NCBI RefSeq assembly: GCF_004402695.1
Contig: NZ_SOFL01000012.1
Coordinates: 62,001 to 126,000, forward strand
DNA length: 64,000 nt
Source of the DNA: Cryobacterium adonitolivorans
Lineage (GTDB): Bacteria; Actinomycetota; Actinomycetes; Actinomycetales; Microbacteriaceae
Direction: 5' to 3'
The number at the start of each line of letters is the position of its first letter. The stretch's first letter is position 1. The position numbers and the translations under genes are program-made. Under the pieces are notes generated by a model. The model searched no databases, was not told the origin of the DNA, and saw only the letters and a list, made by a program, of their open reading frames with translations. Below, piece by piece: positions 23,970 through 32,436 of this stretch.

Positions 23970-24203
23970 ATGCGTTTCTGGCTCAAAGACAGCGAACGAC
24001 GGCCCGACCCGCTGCCCGCCCGCGCGAATGCGCGGAAAGCGGTCGCAGCGGGTTCGGCCGGCTGGCTAGCGATGCTGGTGCTGGCTGTCGTCTTCCGAGC
24101 TGAGCTGAACGACGCCGGCCTGGGCTGGTGGCTGTGGTGCGCCGTCATCGGTCTCGGCCTCGGCCTCTGCGGCCTCGGCTTTGTGTTGCTCAGACGCCAT
24201 TAG
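23970..24203 (+). CDS. DUF2530 small membrane protein
   Basis: 77 aa. DPLPARANARKAVAAG followed by two transmembrane helices (about 27-44 and 52-72) and a basic C-terminal LLRRH is the DUF2530 pattern. Function is unknown. It follows serC by 6 nt and is probably co-transcribed with it. Its last 138 bp overlap the 3' part of the convergent DUF3027 gene, so either the two are truly antisense or one C-terminus is overlong. Confidence 0.8.
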   Translation: MRFWLKDSERRPDPLPARANARKAVAAGSAGWLAMLVLAVVFRAELNDAGLGWWLWCAVIGLGLGLCGLGFVLLRRH

Positions 24204-24908
24204 CGCCACGTCCACGTCGATCCCGTCGAGAACGTCGACGCCGTTGTCGACGGCGTCGTCGGACTCGGCGTCGTCGGACTCGGCGCTCTCGTCGTCGTCG
24301 TCATCGCTGTCGTCGTAATCGCTGTCGTCGTCGTGGTCATCATCGTCGTCGTCATCGTCATCGTCGTCGTCGTGGTCGTGGTCGTCGTCATCGTGGTCGT
24401 CGTCATCGTCGTCGTCGTCGGTTCCGGCGAGCCCGGCGAGCCCGGCGAGCCCGGCGGCAGCCAACTCCTCGGCGACCTTGGTGTCAGCGAGGCGGTCGCT
24501 CCACGGCACCCATTCCGGGGCGAGCAGGGAATCGTCGCCGGGCATGAGCTCGGTTTCCAGCACCTGCGGAGCGGAGTCAGCATCGACGCGGGACAGGCTG
24601 ACCGTCCAACGCCAGCCCGGGTACCCGGTCATCAGGCAGTCAAAGAGCAGCGACAGTACGTGCTCGCCCTCGACGATGTAGCCGAGCGGTTCGCCGACCG
24701 TGTCGGCGGGGGTGATCAGCTCGAGAGCGGTCCTGGCCTGGTCGATCGCGGCCACGAGCACCTCATCGGCCTCGAAGACCTCGTCATCGGCCACCTCGAC
24801 GGCGGCGTCGTCGTCGGCGGACTGGTCGACCGTGAAGTCGGCCGTCTCAGCGTCGGCCTCAGCGGCCGGCGGGGCCTTGGGCGGGGTGGGGTCGAAGGGA
24901 TTAAGCAT
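24066..24908 (-). CDS. DUF3027 protein with a long Asp/His repeat tail
   Basis: 280 aa. Residues about 48-145 (VLVAAIDQARTALELI to PWSDRLADTKVAEELAAAG) form the conserved DUF3027 domain of unknown function. The rest is low complexity: GLAGLAGLAG, then about 70 residues dominated by Asp with interspersed His and Ser, then an Ala/Glu-rich end. The acidic-His tract is encoded by runs of GAC/GAT/CAC triplets (24217-24425), prone to slippage, and could bind metal. The ATG overlaps the stop of the cold-shock gene by 8 nt, so translation is coupled. The C-terminal 45 codons lie opposite the DUF2530 gene, and the exact end is uncertain. Confidence 0.8.
   Translation of the reverse strand: MLNPFDPTPPKAPPAAEADAETADFTVDQSADDDAAVEVADDEVFEADEVLVAAIDQARTALELITPADTVGEPLGYIVEGEHVLSLLFDCLMTGYPGWRWTVSLSRVDADSAPQVLETELMPGDDSLLAPEWVPWSDRLADTKVAEELAAAGLAGLAGLAGTDDDDDDDDHDDDDHDHDDDDDDDDDDDDHDDDSDYDDSDDDDDESAESDDAESDDAVDNGVDVLDGIDVDVALMASEQHKAEAAEAEAETDDGAPQPPAQAGVVQLSSEDDSQHQHR
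24217..24425. repeat. Imperfect trinucleotide repeat tract (GTC/ATC on + strand)
   Basis: Long runs of GTC and ATC/GTG triplets on the plus strand, encoding the Asp/His tail of the DUF3027 protein on the minus strand. The densest part is about 24285-24420. Purity is high enough for replication slippage in units of 3 bp, which would change tail length without shifting the frame. Confidence 0.8.
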
Positions 24909-25281
24909 CCAGTTCCTCGGCGACCTTGCGCAGCACGGCCGCGATCTTCTTGCTGTGCGTGGAGTCGGGGTACCGTCCGCGGCGGAGGCTCGCTCCGATG
25001 CCGTCGAGCAGCTTCACCAGGTCCTCGACGATGATGGCCATGTCGTCGGCGGGCTTGCGGCTCAGCTTGGCCAGGCTCGGCGGAGCTTCGATCACGCGCA
25101 CGGACAACGCCTGCGCGCCCCGCTTGCCGTCGGCGATGCCGAACTCGAGTTTCATCCCTGCCTTCACCGTCACTCCGGCGGGCACTGCTGACGCGTGCAG
25201 GAAGACCTCGTGGCCTTCATCGGACGTGATGAAGCCAAAACCCTTCTCCTCGTCGTAGAACTTGACTTTGCCGGTGGGCAT
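24901..25281 (-). CDS. Cold-shock domain protein with C-terminal extension
   Basis: 126 aa. Residues 1-66 are a cold-shock domain with both RNA-binding motifs, KGFGFI (~14) and VFLHAS (~26). A further 60 residues (KPADDMAIIVEDLVKLLDGI and KKIAAVLRKVAEELDA) form predicted helices absent from standard CspA proteins. The same layout is common ahead of DUF3027 genes in Microbacteriaceae. It probably binds single-stranded RNA; the helical part may dimerise or contact the partner. Its stop overlaps the DUF3027 start, so the two are produced together. No strong ribosome site is seen before ATG 25281. Confidence 0.88.
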   Translation of the reverse strand: MPTGKVKFYDEEKGFGFITSDEGHEVFLHASAVPAGVTVKAGMKLEFGIADGKRGAQALSVRVIEAPPSLAKLSRKPADDMAIIVEDLVKLLDGIGASLRRGRYPDSTHSKKIAAVLRKVAEELDA

Positions 25282-25376
25282 CTGAACCTCGCTGTGATTT
25301 TGAGGCGCGCAGAATGCGCGCCGACCTCACTCAGCATATTCCGTTGTAGCTGACTATGCCCCGTATCCTTAGGTCT

Positions 25377-25652
25377 GTGACCACTCAAACTCCACACGAC
25401 CCCGGCCGGCTCGAGAAGATCCTTGCTTACATGGTTGCGGGCGTCGTCGGGCTGTCCATCCTGGCCTTCCTCGCCGTGATCCTCGGCACCGCAGCCGGGG
25501 CCGGCGACAACGACGGGTTCAGCAATGGCGTCTGGCCCGCCGTGCTCACCCTGCCCCTGTTCGGCCTTCCCCTCGGCTTCCTGCTGATCATCGCCCTGAT
25601 GATCGTCAGCGGAGTCCGCCGTGCTCGCGAGGCTCGACAGAGACTGGAGTAA
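25377..25652 (+). CDS. Small two-helix membrane protein
   Basis: 91 aa from GTG 25377, with helices at about 18-42 and 55-80 and a basic Arg-rich end (SGVRRAREARQRLE). A further ATG at 25356 would add seven residues. I prefer GTG because TATCCT (25364-25369) lies about 7 nt upstream like other leaderless starts here. Family unknown to me. It lies 5 nt ahead of the helicase-associated gene, so an operon with it and xpb is likely. Confidence 0.65.
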   Translation: MTTQTPHDPGRLEKILAYMVAGVVGLSILAFLAVILGTAAGAGDNDGFSNGVWPAVLTLPLFGLPLGFLLIIALMIVSGVRRAREARQRLE

Positions 25653-25657
25653 CCCAC

Positions 25658-27505
25658 ATGCTGACGCTCGCCTCACGCCTTCGCGCACTGAACGACGCAG
25701 CACTGCGCCGCACGATCGCGCTCAGATCGGTTTCCCCCCACAGCGTCCACGACTTCTTCGACCTCGCCGAGGCGCTCCTCGAGCCCGCGGCCATCCAGTC
25801 GACGCTCGCGCACCTGGACCGCAGCACCCTCGCCGTTCTGGCCGTGGCCGGCGAACTCGGCGCTCCCCCGATGGGTGAGCTGGTCGAACGGCTGGCCGAT
25901 CTCGGCCATGACACGCTGGACGCCGACGACATCTCCGCCCGCGTCGACCACCTCGACGAATTGATGCTCCTGGTGCGCACAGACGACACCGTGCGGCCGT
26001 ATCCCGCCGTCTCCGAGCGGCTGCGCGCCTGGCCGACGGAAGGCCTGCCCAGCGCCGCCGAGCTGGCCGGCGTGCCAGCGCCCACCCCGCTGGCCCCGCT
26101 CTCGGCCATCGACAGCCGCTTCACCGAACGGCTGGCTGCCGAGCGGGCCTTCACCGCGGTCTCCTCGATCGCCGAGCTCCTCACCGAACTCGGCCAGGAG
26201 CCGGCCCGCGAACTCAGCCGGGGCGGCCTCGGCCTGCCGGACACCAAGCGCCTCTCCGCCGCCATGCGGGTCGACCTCGACGCCGTCGCACCGCTCGTGG
26301 GCATTGCCGCCCGTGCCGAGCTGGTCGCCCTGGGCTCCGGTTACTGGTCGGAGTCCGCCGAGGGAGTAGCCTGGCTTCTCGAGGGCGCGCCGGCACGCTG
26401 GGGCGTCCTGGCCGGATCCTGGCTAGGCACACTGCCCCCGGATGTGCGGCAGATCGTCGCCGCGCGGCCCGGCGTGGCCTGGGGCGACGCCCTGCATCGT
26501 TTCGTGGCCTGGCTGTACCCAGCCGGCGGCACCTGGATGGATGACCGCATCGCCGCCTTCGCCCACGAGGGCGAGCTGATCGGCATCACCGCCCGCCAGT
26601 CCACGAGCGCGGCCGGCGCCTCCGTGCTCCGCGGCGACATCGACGCCGCCATCGCCACCATCTCCGCGTCGCTGCCCGCCGAGGTGGGCACCGTCTACCT
26701 GCAGCACGACCTCTCGATCGTGGCTCCCGGCCCGCTGTCGGCGTCGATCGACGCCCGGCTGCGCACCTTCGCGGATGTCGAGAGCCGCGAGCTGGCCTCC
26801 AGCTACCGGTTGAGCGGTTCGTCGGTCAACCGCGCCTTCGCGACCGGCGACGATGCGGAGTCCATCCTGCACTTCCTGGCCACGATTTCACTCTCCGGCG
26901 TCCCGCAGCCGGTGGACTACCTCATCCGTGACGCCGCCAACAGGTACGGGACGGTGCGGGTGGGCCGCATCGACCCCGAGAACCCGGCCGGGCCCAGTTA
27001 CGTCGCATCCGAAGACACCGCGGTACTCGGCGCCATCGCCGTCGACCAGACCTTCACGGCGCTCGCGCTCGCGCCGGACTCCCCCACCCGCCTCACCAGC
27101 CCCCAGCCAGCCGACACCGTGTTCTGGGCACTCTCCGACGCCCGGTACCCCGTCGCCGCCGAGAATGCGGCCGGCGAGGTGGTGCATCCGCGGCGGCATC
27201 CCGTCGTCCGCCCGGTTCGCGTAGAGGAGCCGGACCCCACGGTCGCGCTCGTCGAGGAGTTGCGCGCCACCGACGGCGGTGAGGCGAAGGCCGCGAACGC
27301 CTGGCTGGCCCGGCAGCTTGATGCCGCCATCAAGCACCGGCAGACGGTGCTGGTGAGCGTGCAGATGCCCGGCGGCGCAGTGGTCGACTACCTCCTCGAA
27401 CCGGCCAGTGTCGGCGGCGGCCGGTTCCGCGCGCGGGACCGTCATGCCGACATCGAACGCACGCTGCCGCTCTCCAGCGTCGTCAGCATCGTCCCCGCCC
27501 CGTGA
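25658..27505 (+). CDS. Helicase-associated domain protein (XPB partner)
   Basis: 615 aa. The N-terminal 480 residues are helical and winged-helix-like, and the region around 320-450 (TVYLQHDLSIVAPGPLSASIDARLRTFAD, SYRLSGSSVNRA) is the helicase C-terminal domain 3 type found in actinobacterial proteins encoded directly before XPB. There are no Walker motifs, so it is not itself a helicase. The last 90 residues resemble a WYL-type fold (VLVSVQMPGGAVVDYLLEP). CTGGAG lies about 8 nt before ATG 25658. Tight linkage to xpb suggests a shared DNA-repair or transcription-coupled role. Confidence 0.85.
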   Translation: MLTLASRLRALNDAALRRTIALRSVSPHSVHDFFDLAEALLEPAAIQSTLAHLDRSTLAVLAVAGELGAPPMGELVERLADLGHDTLDADDISARVDHLDELMLLVRTDDTVRPYPAVSERLRAWPTEGLPSAAELAGVPAPTPLAPLSAIDSRFTERLAAERAFTAVSSIAELLTELGQEPARELSRGGLGLPDTKRLSAAMRVDLDAVAPLVGIAARAELVALGSGYWSESAEGVAWLLEGAPARWGVLAGSWLGTLPPDVRQIVAARPGVAWGDALHRFVAWLYPAGGTWMDDRIAAFAHEGELIGITARQSTSAAGASVLRGDIDAAIATISASLPAEVGTVYLQHDLSIVAPGPLSASIDARLRTFADVESRELASSYRLSGSSVNRAFATGDDAESILHFLATISLSGVPQPVDYLIRDAANRYGTVRVGRIDPENPAGPSYVASEDTAVLGAIAVDQTFTALALAPDSPTRLTSPQPADTVFWALSDARYPVAAENAAGEVVHPRRHPVVRPVRVEEPDPTVALVEELRATDGGEAKAANAWLARQLDAAIKHRQTVLVSVQMPGGAVVDYLLEPASVGGGRFRARDRHADIERTLPLSSVVSIVPAP

Positions 27506-27568
27506 CCGGGCACCTGACCGGTTGGGCGCACCCCCGTACGGGGTAGGCACGGTCACAGCCCACGGGCG

Positions 27569-27574
27569 TAGCAT
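27569..27574 (+). promoter_or_regulatory. Putative -10 hexamer TAGCAT ahead of xpb
   Basis: TAGCAT ends 8 nt before ATG 27583 with no ribosome site between, consistent with a leaderless xpb transcript starting near the codon. Confidence 0.35.
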
Positions 27575-27582
27575 TGTTGGTT

Positions 27583-29253
27583 ATGTCCGATGGCCCACTG
27601 ATCGTCCAAAGTGACCGCACGGTTCTGCTCGAAGTCGCGCACCCTCAGGCCGAGGATGCCCGGCACGATCTGGCCGTCTTCGCCGAACTGGAACGCGCGC
27701 CGGAACACATCCATACCTACCGCATCACCCGGCTCGGCCTCTGGAACGCACGGGCCGCTGGGCATGACGCGGCCAATATGCTGGCCACGCTCGAGAAATA
27801 CTCCAAATTCGAGATTCCTCAGACCGTCGCGGTCGATCTCGAAGAGACCGTGGGCCGCTACGGCCGCCTGGTCATCGACCGGGACTCCGAGGGCCAGCTG
27901 GTGCTGCGCAGTCTCGACGCCCCGGTGCTCACCGAGGTGGCCGGCGCCCGGCGCATCGCCCCGCTGCTGATCGGCCACCCCACCCCGGATTCGTTCCTGG
28001 TGGCGCCGTGGGCGCGCGGGCAGCTCAAGCAGGAGCTGGTCAAGCTCGGCTGGCCCGCCGAGGACCTCGCGGGGTACACGCCGGGCACCCCGCACGACAT
28101 CGCGCTACTCGAGGACGGGTGGGCACTGCGTGACTACCAGCACAAGGCGGTGGCGAACTTTTTCGAGGCCGGCTCGGGCGTCGTGGTGCTTCCCTGCGGC
28201 GCCGGCAAGACCCTCGTGGGCGCCGGCGCGATGGCCACCGCCAAGACCAACACCCTGATCCTGGTCACCAACACGGTTTCCGCCCGGCAGTGGCGCGACG
28301 AGCTGCAGAAGCGCACCACACTCACGGCGGCGGAGATCGGCGAATACTCCGGCCAGGTCAAGGAGGTCAAGCCCGTCACCATCGCGACCTACCAGATCCT
28401 TACGGCCAAGCGGAAGGGCGAGTACGCGCACCTCGAGCTGCTCGACGCGATGGACTGGGGCCTGGTGATCTACGACGAGGTGCATCTGCTGCCCGCCCCG
28501 GTCTTCAAGCTCACCGCCGAGTTGCAGGCCCGCCGTCGTCTCGGCCTGACCGCCACCCTGGTGCGCGAAGACGGCCGCGAGGGCGACGTGTTCAGCCTGA
28601 TCGGCCCCAAGCGGTTCGACGCCCCGTGGAAGGAGATCGAGGCCCAGGGCTTCATCTCCCCCGCCGCGTGCTTCGAGGTGCGCATCGACCTACCGCACTC
28701 CGAGCGGCTCAGCTACGCCGCCGCGCCCGACGACGAGCGCTACCGGATGGCCGCCACCGCGCCCGCAAAGCTGGACATCGTGAAAGAGCTGGTGGCGATG
28801 CATCCCGGCGAACGCATCCTCGTGATCGGACAGTACCTCGACCAGATCGACGAGCTCGCCGAGGCCCTGCAGGCACCCAAGCTCACCGGTGCCACCCCGG
28901 TCGACGAACGTGAACGGCTGTACCAGGCGTTCAGGGTGGGCGAGGAGAACCTGCTCGTGGTGTCGAAGGTGGCCAACTTCTCGATCGACCTGCCGGAGGC
29001 CTCCGTCGCGATCCAGGTGTCGGGGTCGTACGGGTCCCGGCAGGAGGAGGCCCAGCGCCTGGGTCGTCTGCTCCGCCCGAAGGAGTCCGGCCTCACCGCG
29101 AGTTTCTACACCCTCGTGGCCCGCGACACCGTCGACCAGGATTTCGCCCAAAACCGCCAACGTTTCCTGGCCGAGCAGGGCTACTCCTACACGATCCTCG
29201 ACGCGCACTCCCTCCACCTGGCCACCCGGGCCCCCGCCACCACCGCGAGCTGA
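27583..29253 (+). CDS. XPB/ERCC3-type DNA repair helicase
   Basis: 556 aa. An N-terminal damage-recognition-like domain (about 1-170) precedes the SF2 core: Walker A PCGAGKTLVGAG (~203), motif Ia, DEVH box VIYDEVHLLP (~300), motif III GLTATLVREDG (~325), and the C-terminal half with ILVIGQYLDQ, VSKVANFSIDLPEA and QRLGRLLRPK (motif VI). XPB unwinds 3' to 5' and has roles in archaeal and eukaryotic repair; bacterial copies are probably repair helicases. ATG 27583 is used; a TTG three codons earlier is less likely. A hairpin follows the stop. Confidence 0.93.
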   Translation: MSDGPLIVQSDRTVLLEVAHPQAEDARHDLAVFAELERAPEHIHTYRITRLGLWNARAAGHDAANMLATLEKYSKFEIPQTVAVDLEETVGRYGRLVIDRDSEGQLVLRSLDAPVLTEVAGARRIAPLLIGHPTPDSFLVAPWARGQLKQELVKLGWPAEDLAGYTPGTPHDIALLEDGWALRDYQHKAVANFFEAGSGVVVLPCGAGKTLVGAGAMATAKTNTLILVTNTVSARQWRDELQKRTTLTAAEIGEYSGQVKEVKPVTIATYQILTAKRKGEYAHLELLDAMDWGLVIYDEVHLLPAPVFKLTAELQARRRLGLTATLVREDGREGDVFSLIGPKRFDAPWKEIEAQGFISPAACFEVRIDLPHSERLSYAAAPDDERYRMAATAPAKLDIVKELVAMHPGERILVIGQYLDQIDELAEALQAPKLTGATPVDERERLYQAFRVGEENLLVVSKVANFSIDLPEASVAIQVSGSYGSRQEEAQRLGRLLRPKESGLTASFYTLVARDTVDQDFAQNRQRFLAEQGYSYTILDAHSLHLATRAPATTAS

Positions 29254-29259
29254 GAGAAA

Positions 29260-29288
29260 AGCCCCAGAACGCGCGGGTTTTTGGGGCT
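29260..29288. terminator. Bidirectional hairpin between xpb and the RibD-like gene
   Basis: AGCCCCA (29260-29266) and TGGGGCT (29282-29288) pair around a loop containing TTTT. It lies between convergent genes. An AAAA run precedes the left arm, which gives TTTT after the hairpin on the minus strand. Confidence 0.45.
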
Positions 29289-29292
29289 CAGC

Positions 29293-30018
29293 TCACAGTT
29301 CGCGAGGGCGGAGGTAGCGCAGCAAGAGGGTGTCGCCGGCGGGAAGTGCGTGGGCCAGGCGCATCCGCTGCGGCGACGGCTGGGCGGCGGTGGCGATGCG
29401 CGGCGCGCGACCGGACTCGAGCAGCGGGGACAGGGTCAGGCAGAGCTCGTCAACGGCGTCCGCGGCCAGCAGCGAACCGAACAGGCTGGGGCCGCCCTCG
29501 CAGAGCACCTGCGGGTAGCCCCGCGCGGTGAGAGTGCGCACCATCAACGCGTGGTCGATGGATGCCTCCCCGCAGACCAGCACGTCGGCCACCGCGGCGA
29601 GCGCCGCGCGTCGTTCCGCGGGGGCCTGGGCATGGGTGAGAACGATCGGCCGGGTGGCCGCCGCGGTGAACACCGGGTGCGCCGGGTCCAGGTCGAGCCG
29701 GCCGGACACTATCGCCACGGGCGGGTGCTCCGGCAGGGAGTGGGCGACCCGCCAGGCCACCGCATGGTCGGTGAACCGGATCCCGCCGTAGCCCTCGGCG
29801 CGCACGGTGCCCGCACCGACGAGGATCACGTCGGTGAGCATCCGCAGGGTGTCGAAGACCAACCGGTCGGCGTCGTCGCCGAGCCCGCCGCTCTGGCCGT
29901 CGTGGGTGGCCGCGCCGTCCAGGCTGCTGATGAAGTTCACCCGCAGGTGCGGGGTCGTCCGGTCGCGCACCGTGTAGCGGGCCAGCACGTCGCCGGGATC
30001 GAGGGTGGCGGCGTTCAT
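29293..30018 (-). CDS. RibD C-terminal-type pyrimidine reductase family protein
   Basis: 241 aa. HLRVNFISSLDGAAT, then LRMLTDVILVGAGTVRAEGYGG and a late VLCEGGPSLFGSLL are the conserved substrate and NADPH elements of the RibD-C/DHFR-like fold. Family members reduce a ribosylaminopyrimidine in riboflavin synthesis, or have been recruited to folate chemistry. The deaminase half of RibD is missing. Its ATG overlaps the upstream DHPS-like stop by one base (TGATG), so the two are co-translated. That pairing points to pterin or folate-like metabolism rather than riboflavin (inference). Confidence 0.88.
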   Translation of the reverse strand: MNAATLDPGDVLARYTVRDRTTPHLRVNFISSLDGAATHDGQSGGLGDDADRLVFDTLRMLTDVILVGAGTVRAEGYGGIRFTDHAVAWRVAHSLPEHPPVAIVSGRLDLDPAHPVFTAAATRPIVLTHAQAPAERRAALAAVADVLVCGEASIDHALMVRTLTARGYPQVLCEGGPSLFGSLLAADAVDELCLTLSPLLESGRAPRIATAAQPSPQRMRLAHALPAGDTLLLRYLRPREL

Positions 30019-30926
30019 CAGGAGAGGTTGTGGCGCAGGTAGGCCGGTTCGCGCCAACCGAGAATCGCCTCGGTCATCCGCACGGCGTCCACGGCGGCCG
30101 GGACGTTGTGCACCCGCACGATGCGGGCGCCCTGCAGGATGCAGAACACGGCGACGGCGAGGGTGCCCTCCACCCTGCTGTCGCGGTCGCGGTTGAGGGT
30201 CTCGCCGATGAAATCCTTGTTCGAGACGGCCACCAGGGTGGGCAGGCCCAGCGTGGTGATCTCCGCCAGCCGGCGGGTCAGCTCGAGGGAATGCCGGGTG
30301 TTCTTGTTCAGGTCGTGACCGGGGTCGAGCACCAGCCGGTCGGCCGGCATCCCGTGGTCGAGGGCGCGCTGCACCCTGGCCTGCAGAAACCCAGCCACTT
30401 CGGCGACGACGTCGTCGTATTGCGGCGCAGGGTACGGCGTGCGGGGCCGGGCCAGGCTGTGCGTGATGACCAGAGTGGCGTCACTGTCCGCGACGACCTC
30501 CGCCATCCGTGGGTCGTGCACGCCCGTGGTGTCGTTGATCACGTGCGCGCCCGCGTCGATGCTGGCCCTGGCCACGTCGGGGTCGAAGGTGTCGACGGAG
30601 ATCACGACGCCGGAGCCCTGCAGGGCGGCGACGACGGGAACCACCCGGTCGATCTCCTCCGCTACCGGCACGGCCGGCCCAGGGGCGAACTTGGCGCCGC
30701 CGATGTCGACCCAGTCGGCACCGTCGTCGATGGCCCGGCGGGCCGCGGCCACGGCCGCATCGAGCGCGAAGGTGGCGCCGCGATCGTAGAACGAGTCCGA
30801 TGTGCGGTTGATCGCCGCCATCACCGCCACCTCGCGGGCGAAGTCGAAGTCGCGGCCGTTGATGCGGCGCACGGGCGCGTCAAGTCGGGGCAGGATGACC
30901 CCGGTCGTGTTGGTCGAGCTGACCAT
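30018..30926 (-). CDS. Dihydropteroate synthase paralogue (FolP2-like)
   Basis: 302 aa TIM barrel of the DHPS family: AAINRTSDSFYDRG (loop 1), ADWVDIGGAKFAPG (loop 2), VISVDTF, HVINDTTG, LDPGHDLNK. The canonical loop 2 reads DIGGESTRPG; here ESTR is replaced by AKFA, removing residues that bind the p-aminobenzoate/pyrophosphate site, and loop 1 has NRTSDSF for NVTPDSF. Mycobacterium has a FolP2 that lacks normal DHPS activity, and I regard this as that type. ATG 30926 has AAGGAG (complement of 30931-30936) just upstream. It is coupled to the RibD-like reductase. Confidence 0.85.
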   Translation of the reverse strand: MVSSTNTTGVILPRLDAPVRRINGRDFDFAREVAVMAAINRTSDSFYDRGATFALDAAVAAARRAIDDGADWVDIGGAKFAPGPAVPVAEEIDRVVPVVAALQGSGVVISVDTFDPDVARASIDAGAHVINDTTGVHDPRMAEVVADSDATLVITHSLARPRTPYPAPQYDDVVAEVAGFLQARVQRALDHGMPADRLVLDPGHDLNKNTRHSLELTRRLAEITTLGLPTLVAVSNKDFIGETLNRDRDSRVEGTLAVAVFCILQGARIVRVHNVPAAVDAVRMTEAILGWREPAYLRHNLS

Positions 30927-30975
30927 CTGACTCCTTGTGATGCTGGGCCGCAGTGCGAGTGCGACGGATGTGTGC

Positions 30976-32265
30976 TCAGGCCATGCCCGGTGACGGGTCG
31001 AGCAGGTCTTCCAAGGCTATGCTCTCATCCGCGAGACGGCGCGGGTCCACCCTGACACCCGAACGGATGAGGCGCTGCACGGTCTCGTTCACCTCCCAGA
31101 CGTTCACGTTCATGCCGGCGACGACCTGCCCGTCGGTAAGCCAGAACGCCACGAACTCCCGGCCCGGCCTGTCGCCGCGCACGACGACCTCGGCACCCCC
31201 GGTGAGGTCGCCGAACCCGGAATATTCCATGCCCAGGTCGAACTGGTCGGTGTAGAAGTACGGGATCGCGGCGTACTCCGTGGTGTCGCCCAGCACCGCG
31301 CGCCCCGCGGCGGCGCCGGCAGTGTCGGCGTTCGCCCAATGTTCCAGCCGCAGCCGGTGGCCGAGCCGTGGGTGGAAGACATTCGCCACGTCTCCGACCG
31401 CGAAGACGTCGGGGTCAGCCGTCTGGAAGGTGGCCGACACCGCGATGCCGTTGTCGACCTCGAGGCCGGCGCCGAGCGCCAGCTGGGTGTTCGGGGTGGC
31501 GCCGAGGCCCACCACCACGAGATCGGCGCGCACCAGGGTGCGGTCGCTCAGCCGCACGCCGGTCACCCGGGTGCCGCCGCTGCGGGTCTCCCCCTCAAGC
31601 TCCACGACCTCGGTGCTGTTGCCCACGTGCACCCCGTGGTCGCGGTGCAACTGGTCGAAGACCCCGCCGAGGTCGGTGCCGAGCGCGGACTGCAACGGCA
31701 CGGCGCCGCGGCCCAGCACGATGACATCGTTTCCATAGCCATTGGCGGCGGCCGCCACCTCCAGCCCGATCCATCCGCTGCCGACGATCACCACCCGGCG
31801 GCCACCCTCCGCCAACGCGGCGCGCAGCCGGTCGGAATCCTCGACCGTGCGCAGGTAGTAGACCCCGGGCAGGCTCGCGCCCGGCCCGGGGAATGGCCGC
31901 GGTGACGCGCCGGTGGCCAGCAGCAGCCGCGAGTAACGCAACGCGCGCCCGTCGTCGAGGGTCAGCCGGTGGCCGGCCAGGTCCAGGACCGCGCCCCGGC
32001 GCCCGGCGATGCGCTCGATGGACTGCTCGGCGTACCAGCCGACCGGATGCACGTCCACGCTGTCGCGGACGACACGCCCGGCGAGATACTCCTTCGACAG
32101 CGGCGGGCGGATGTACGGGGCCGGGACCTCCTGCCCGACCAGCACCACCCGACCCTCAAAGCCGACCGTCCGCACGGCCTCGGCGGCCCGTGCCCCGGCG
32201 AGTCCGGCACCGACGATGACGATGGGGTCGTCGCCGGGCCCGTTCGGTTGGCCTGAGTCGTCCAT
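30976..32265 (-). CDS. FAD-dependent NAD(P)H oxidoreductase, ferredoxin-reductase type
   Basis: 429 aa. FAD-binding motif IVIVGAGLAGARAAE at about 15-29, a second Rossmann motif VVIVGSGWIGLEVAAAA (~160) for NAD(P)H, and the late FAD motif DPDVFAVGDVAN (~285). A C-terminal reductase-like domain of about 100 residues follows (YFYTDQFDLGMEYSGFG). This is the rhodocoxin/putidaredoxin reductase and AIF-like group, which pass electrons from NAD(P)H to a ferredoxin or other acceptor. No ferredoxin or P450 gene is nearby. ATG 32265 has AAGGAG 6-7 nt upstream. Divergent from the PhoP-like regulator. Confidence 0.9.
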   Translation of the reverse strand: MDDSGQPNGPGDDPIVIVGAGLAGARAAEAVRTVGFEGRVVLVGQEVPAPYIRPPLSKEYLAGRVVRDSVDVHPVGWYAEQSIERIAGRRGAVLDLAGHRLTLDDGRALRYSRLLLATGASPRPFPGPGASLPGVYYLRTVEDSDRLRAALAEGGRRVVIVGSGWIGLEVAAAANGYGNDVIVLGRGAVPLQSALGTDLGGVFDQLHRDHGVHVGNSTEVVELEGETRSGGTRVTGVRLSDRTLVRADLVVVGLGATPNTQLALGAGLEVDNGIAVSATFQTADPDVFAVGDVANVFHPRLGHRLRLEHWANADTAGAAAGRAVLGDTTEYAAIPYFYTDQFDLGMEYSGFGDLTGGAEVVVRGDRPGREFVAFWLTDGQVVAGMNVNVWEVNETVQRLIRSGVRVDPRRLADESIALEDLLDPSPGMA

Positions 32266-32436
32266 GCGTTGCTCCTTGCCCCGTCACCGCAGTCTGCGCT
32301 GCCGCCAGACCGGATTATGCCCACGGCACTCAACGTAGAGGCATCCGGACCGCGACGAAAGGGCTGTCACCAGATCATCCGCACACATACCGCGCACTCA
32401 CAGGAAAGCACCAGCTAACGCGCAGATACTGGGTCC

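Noticed and set aside
24217-24425. CRISPR-like or minisatellite array
   Set aside because: It is triplet-based, in frame within a coding region and has no spacers.
27574-27582. TTG start three codons upstream for xpb
   Set aside because: No ribosome site, and the ATG at 27583 fits a leaderless start with the -10-like hexamer.
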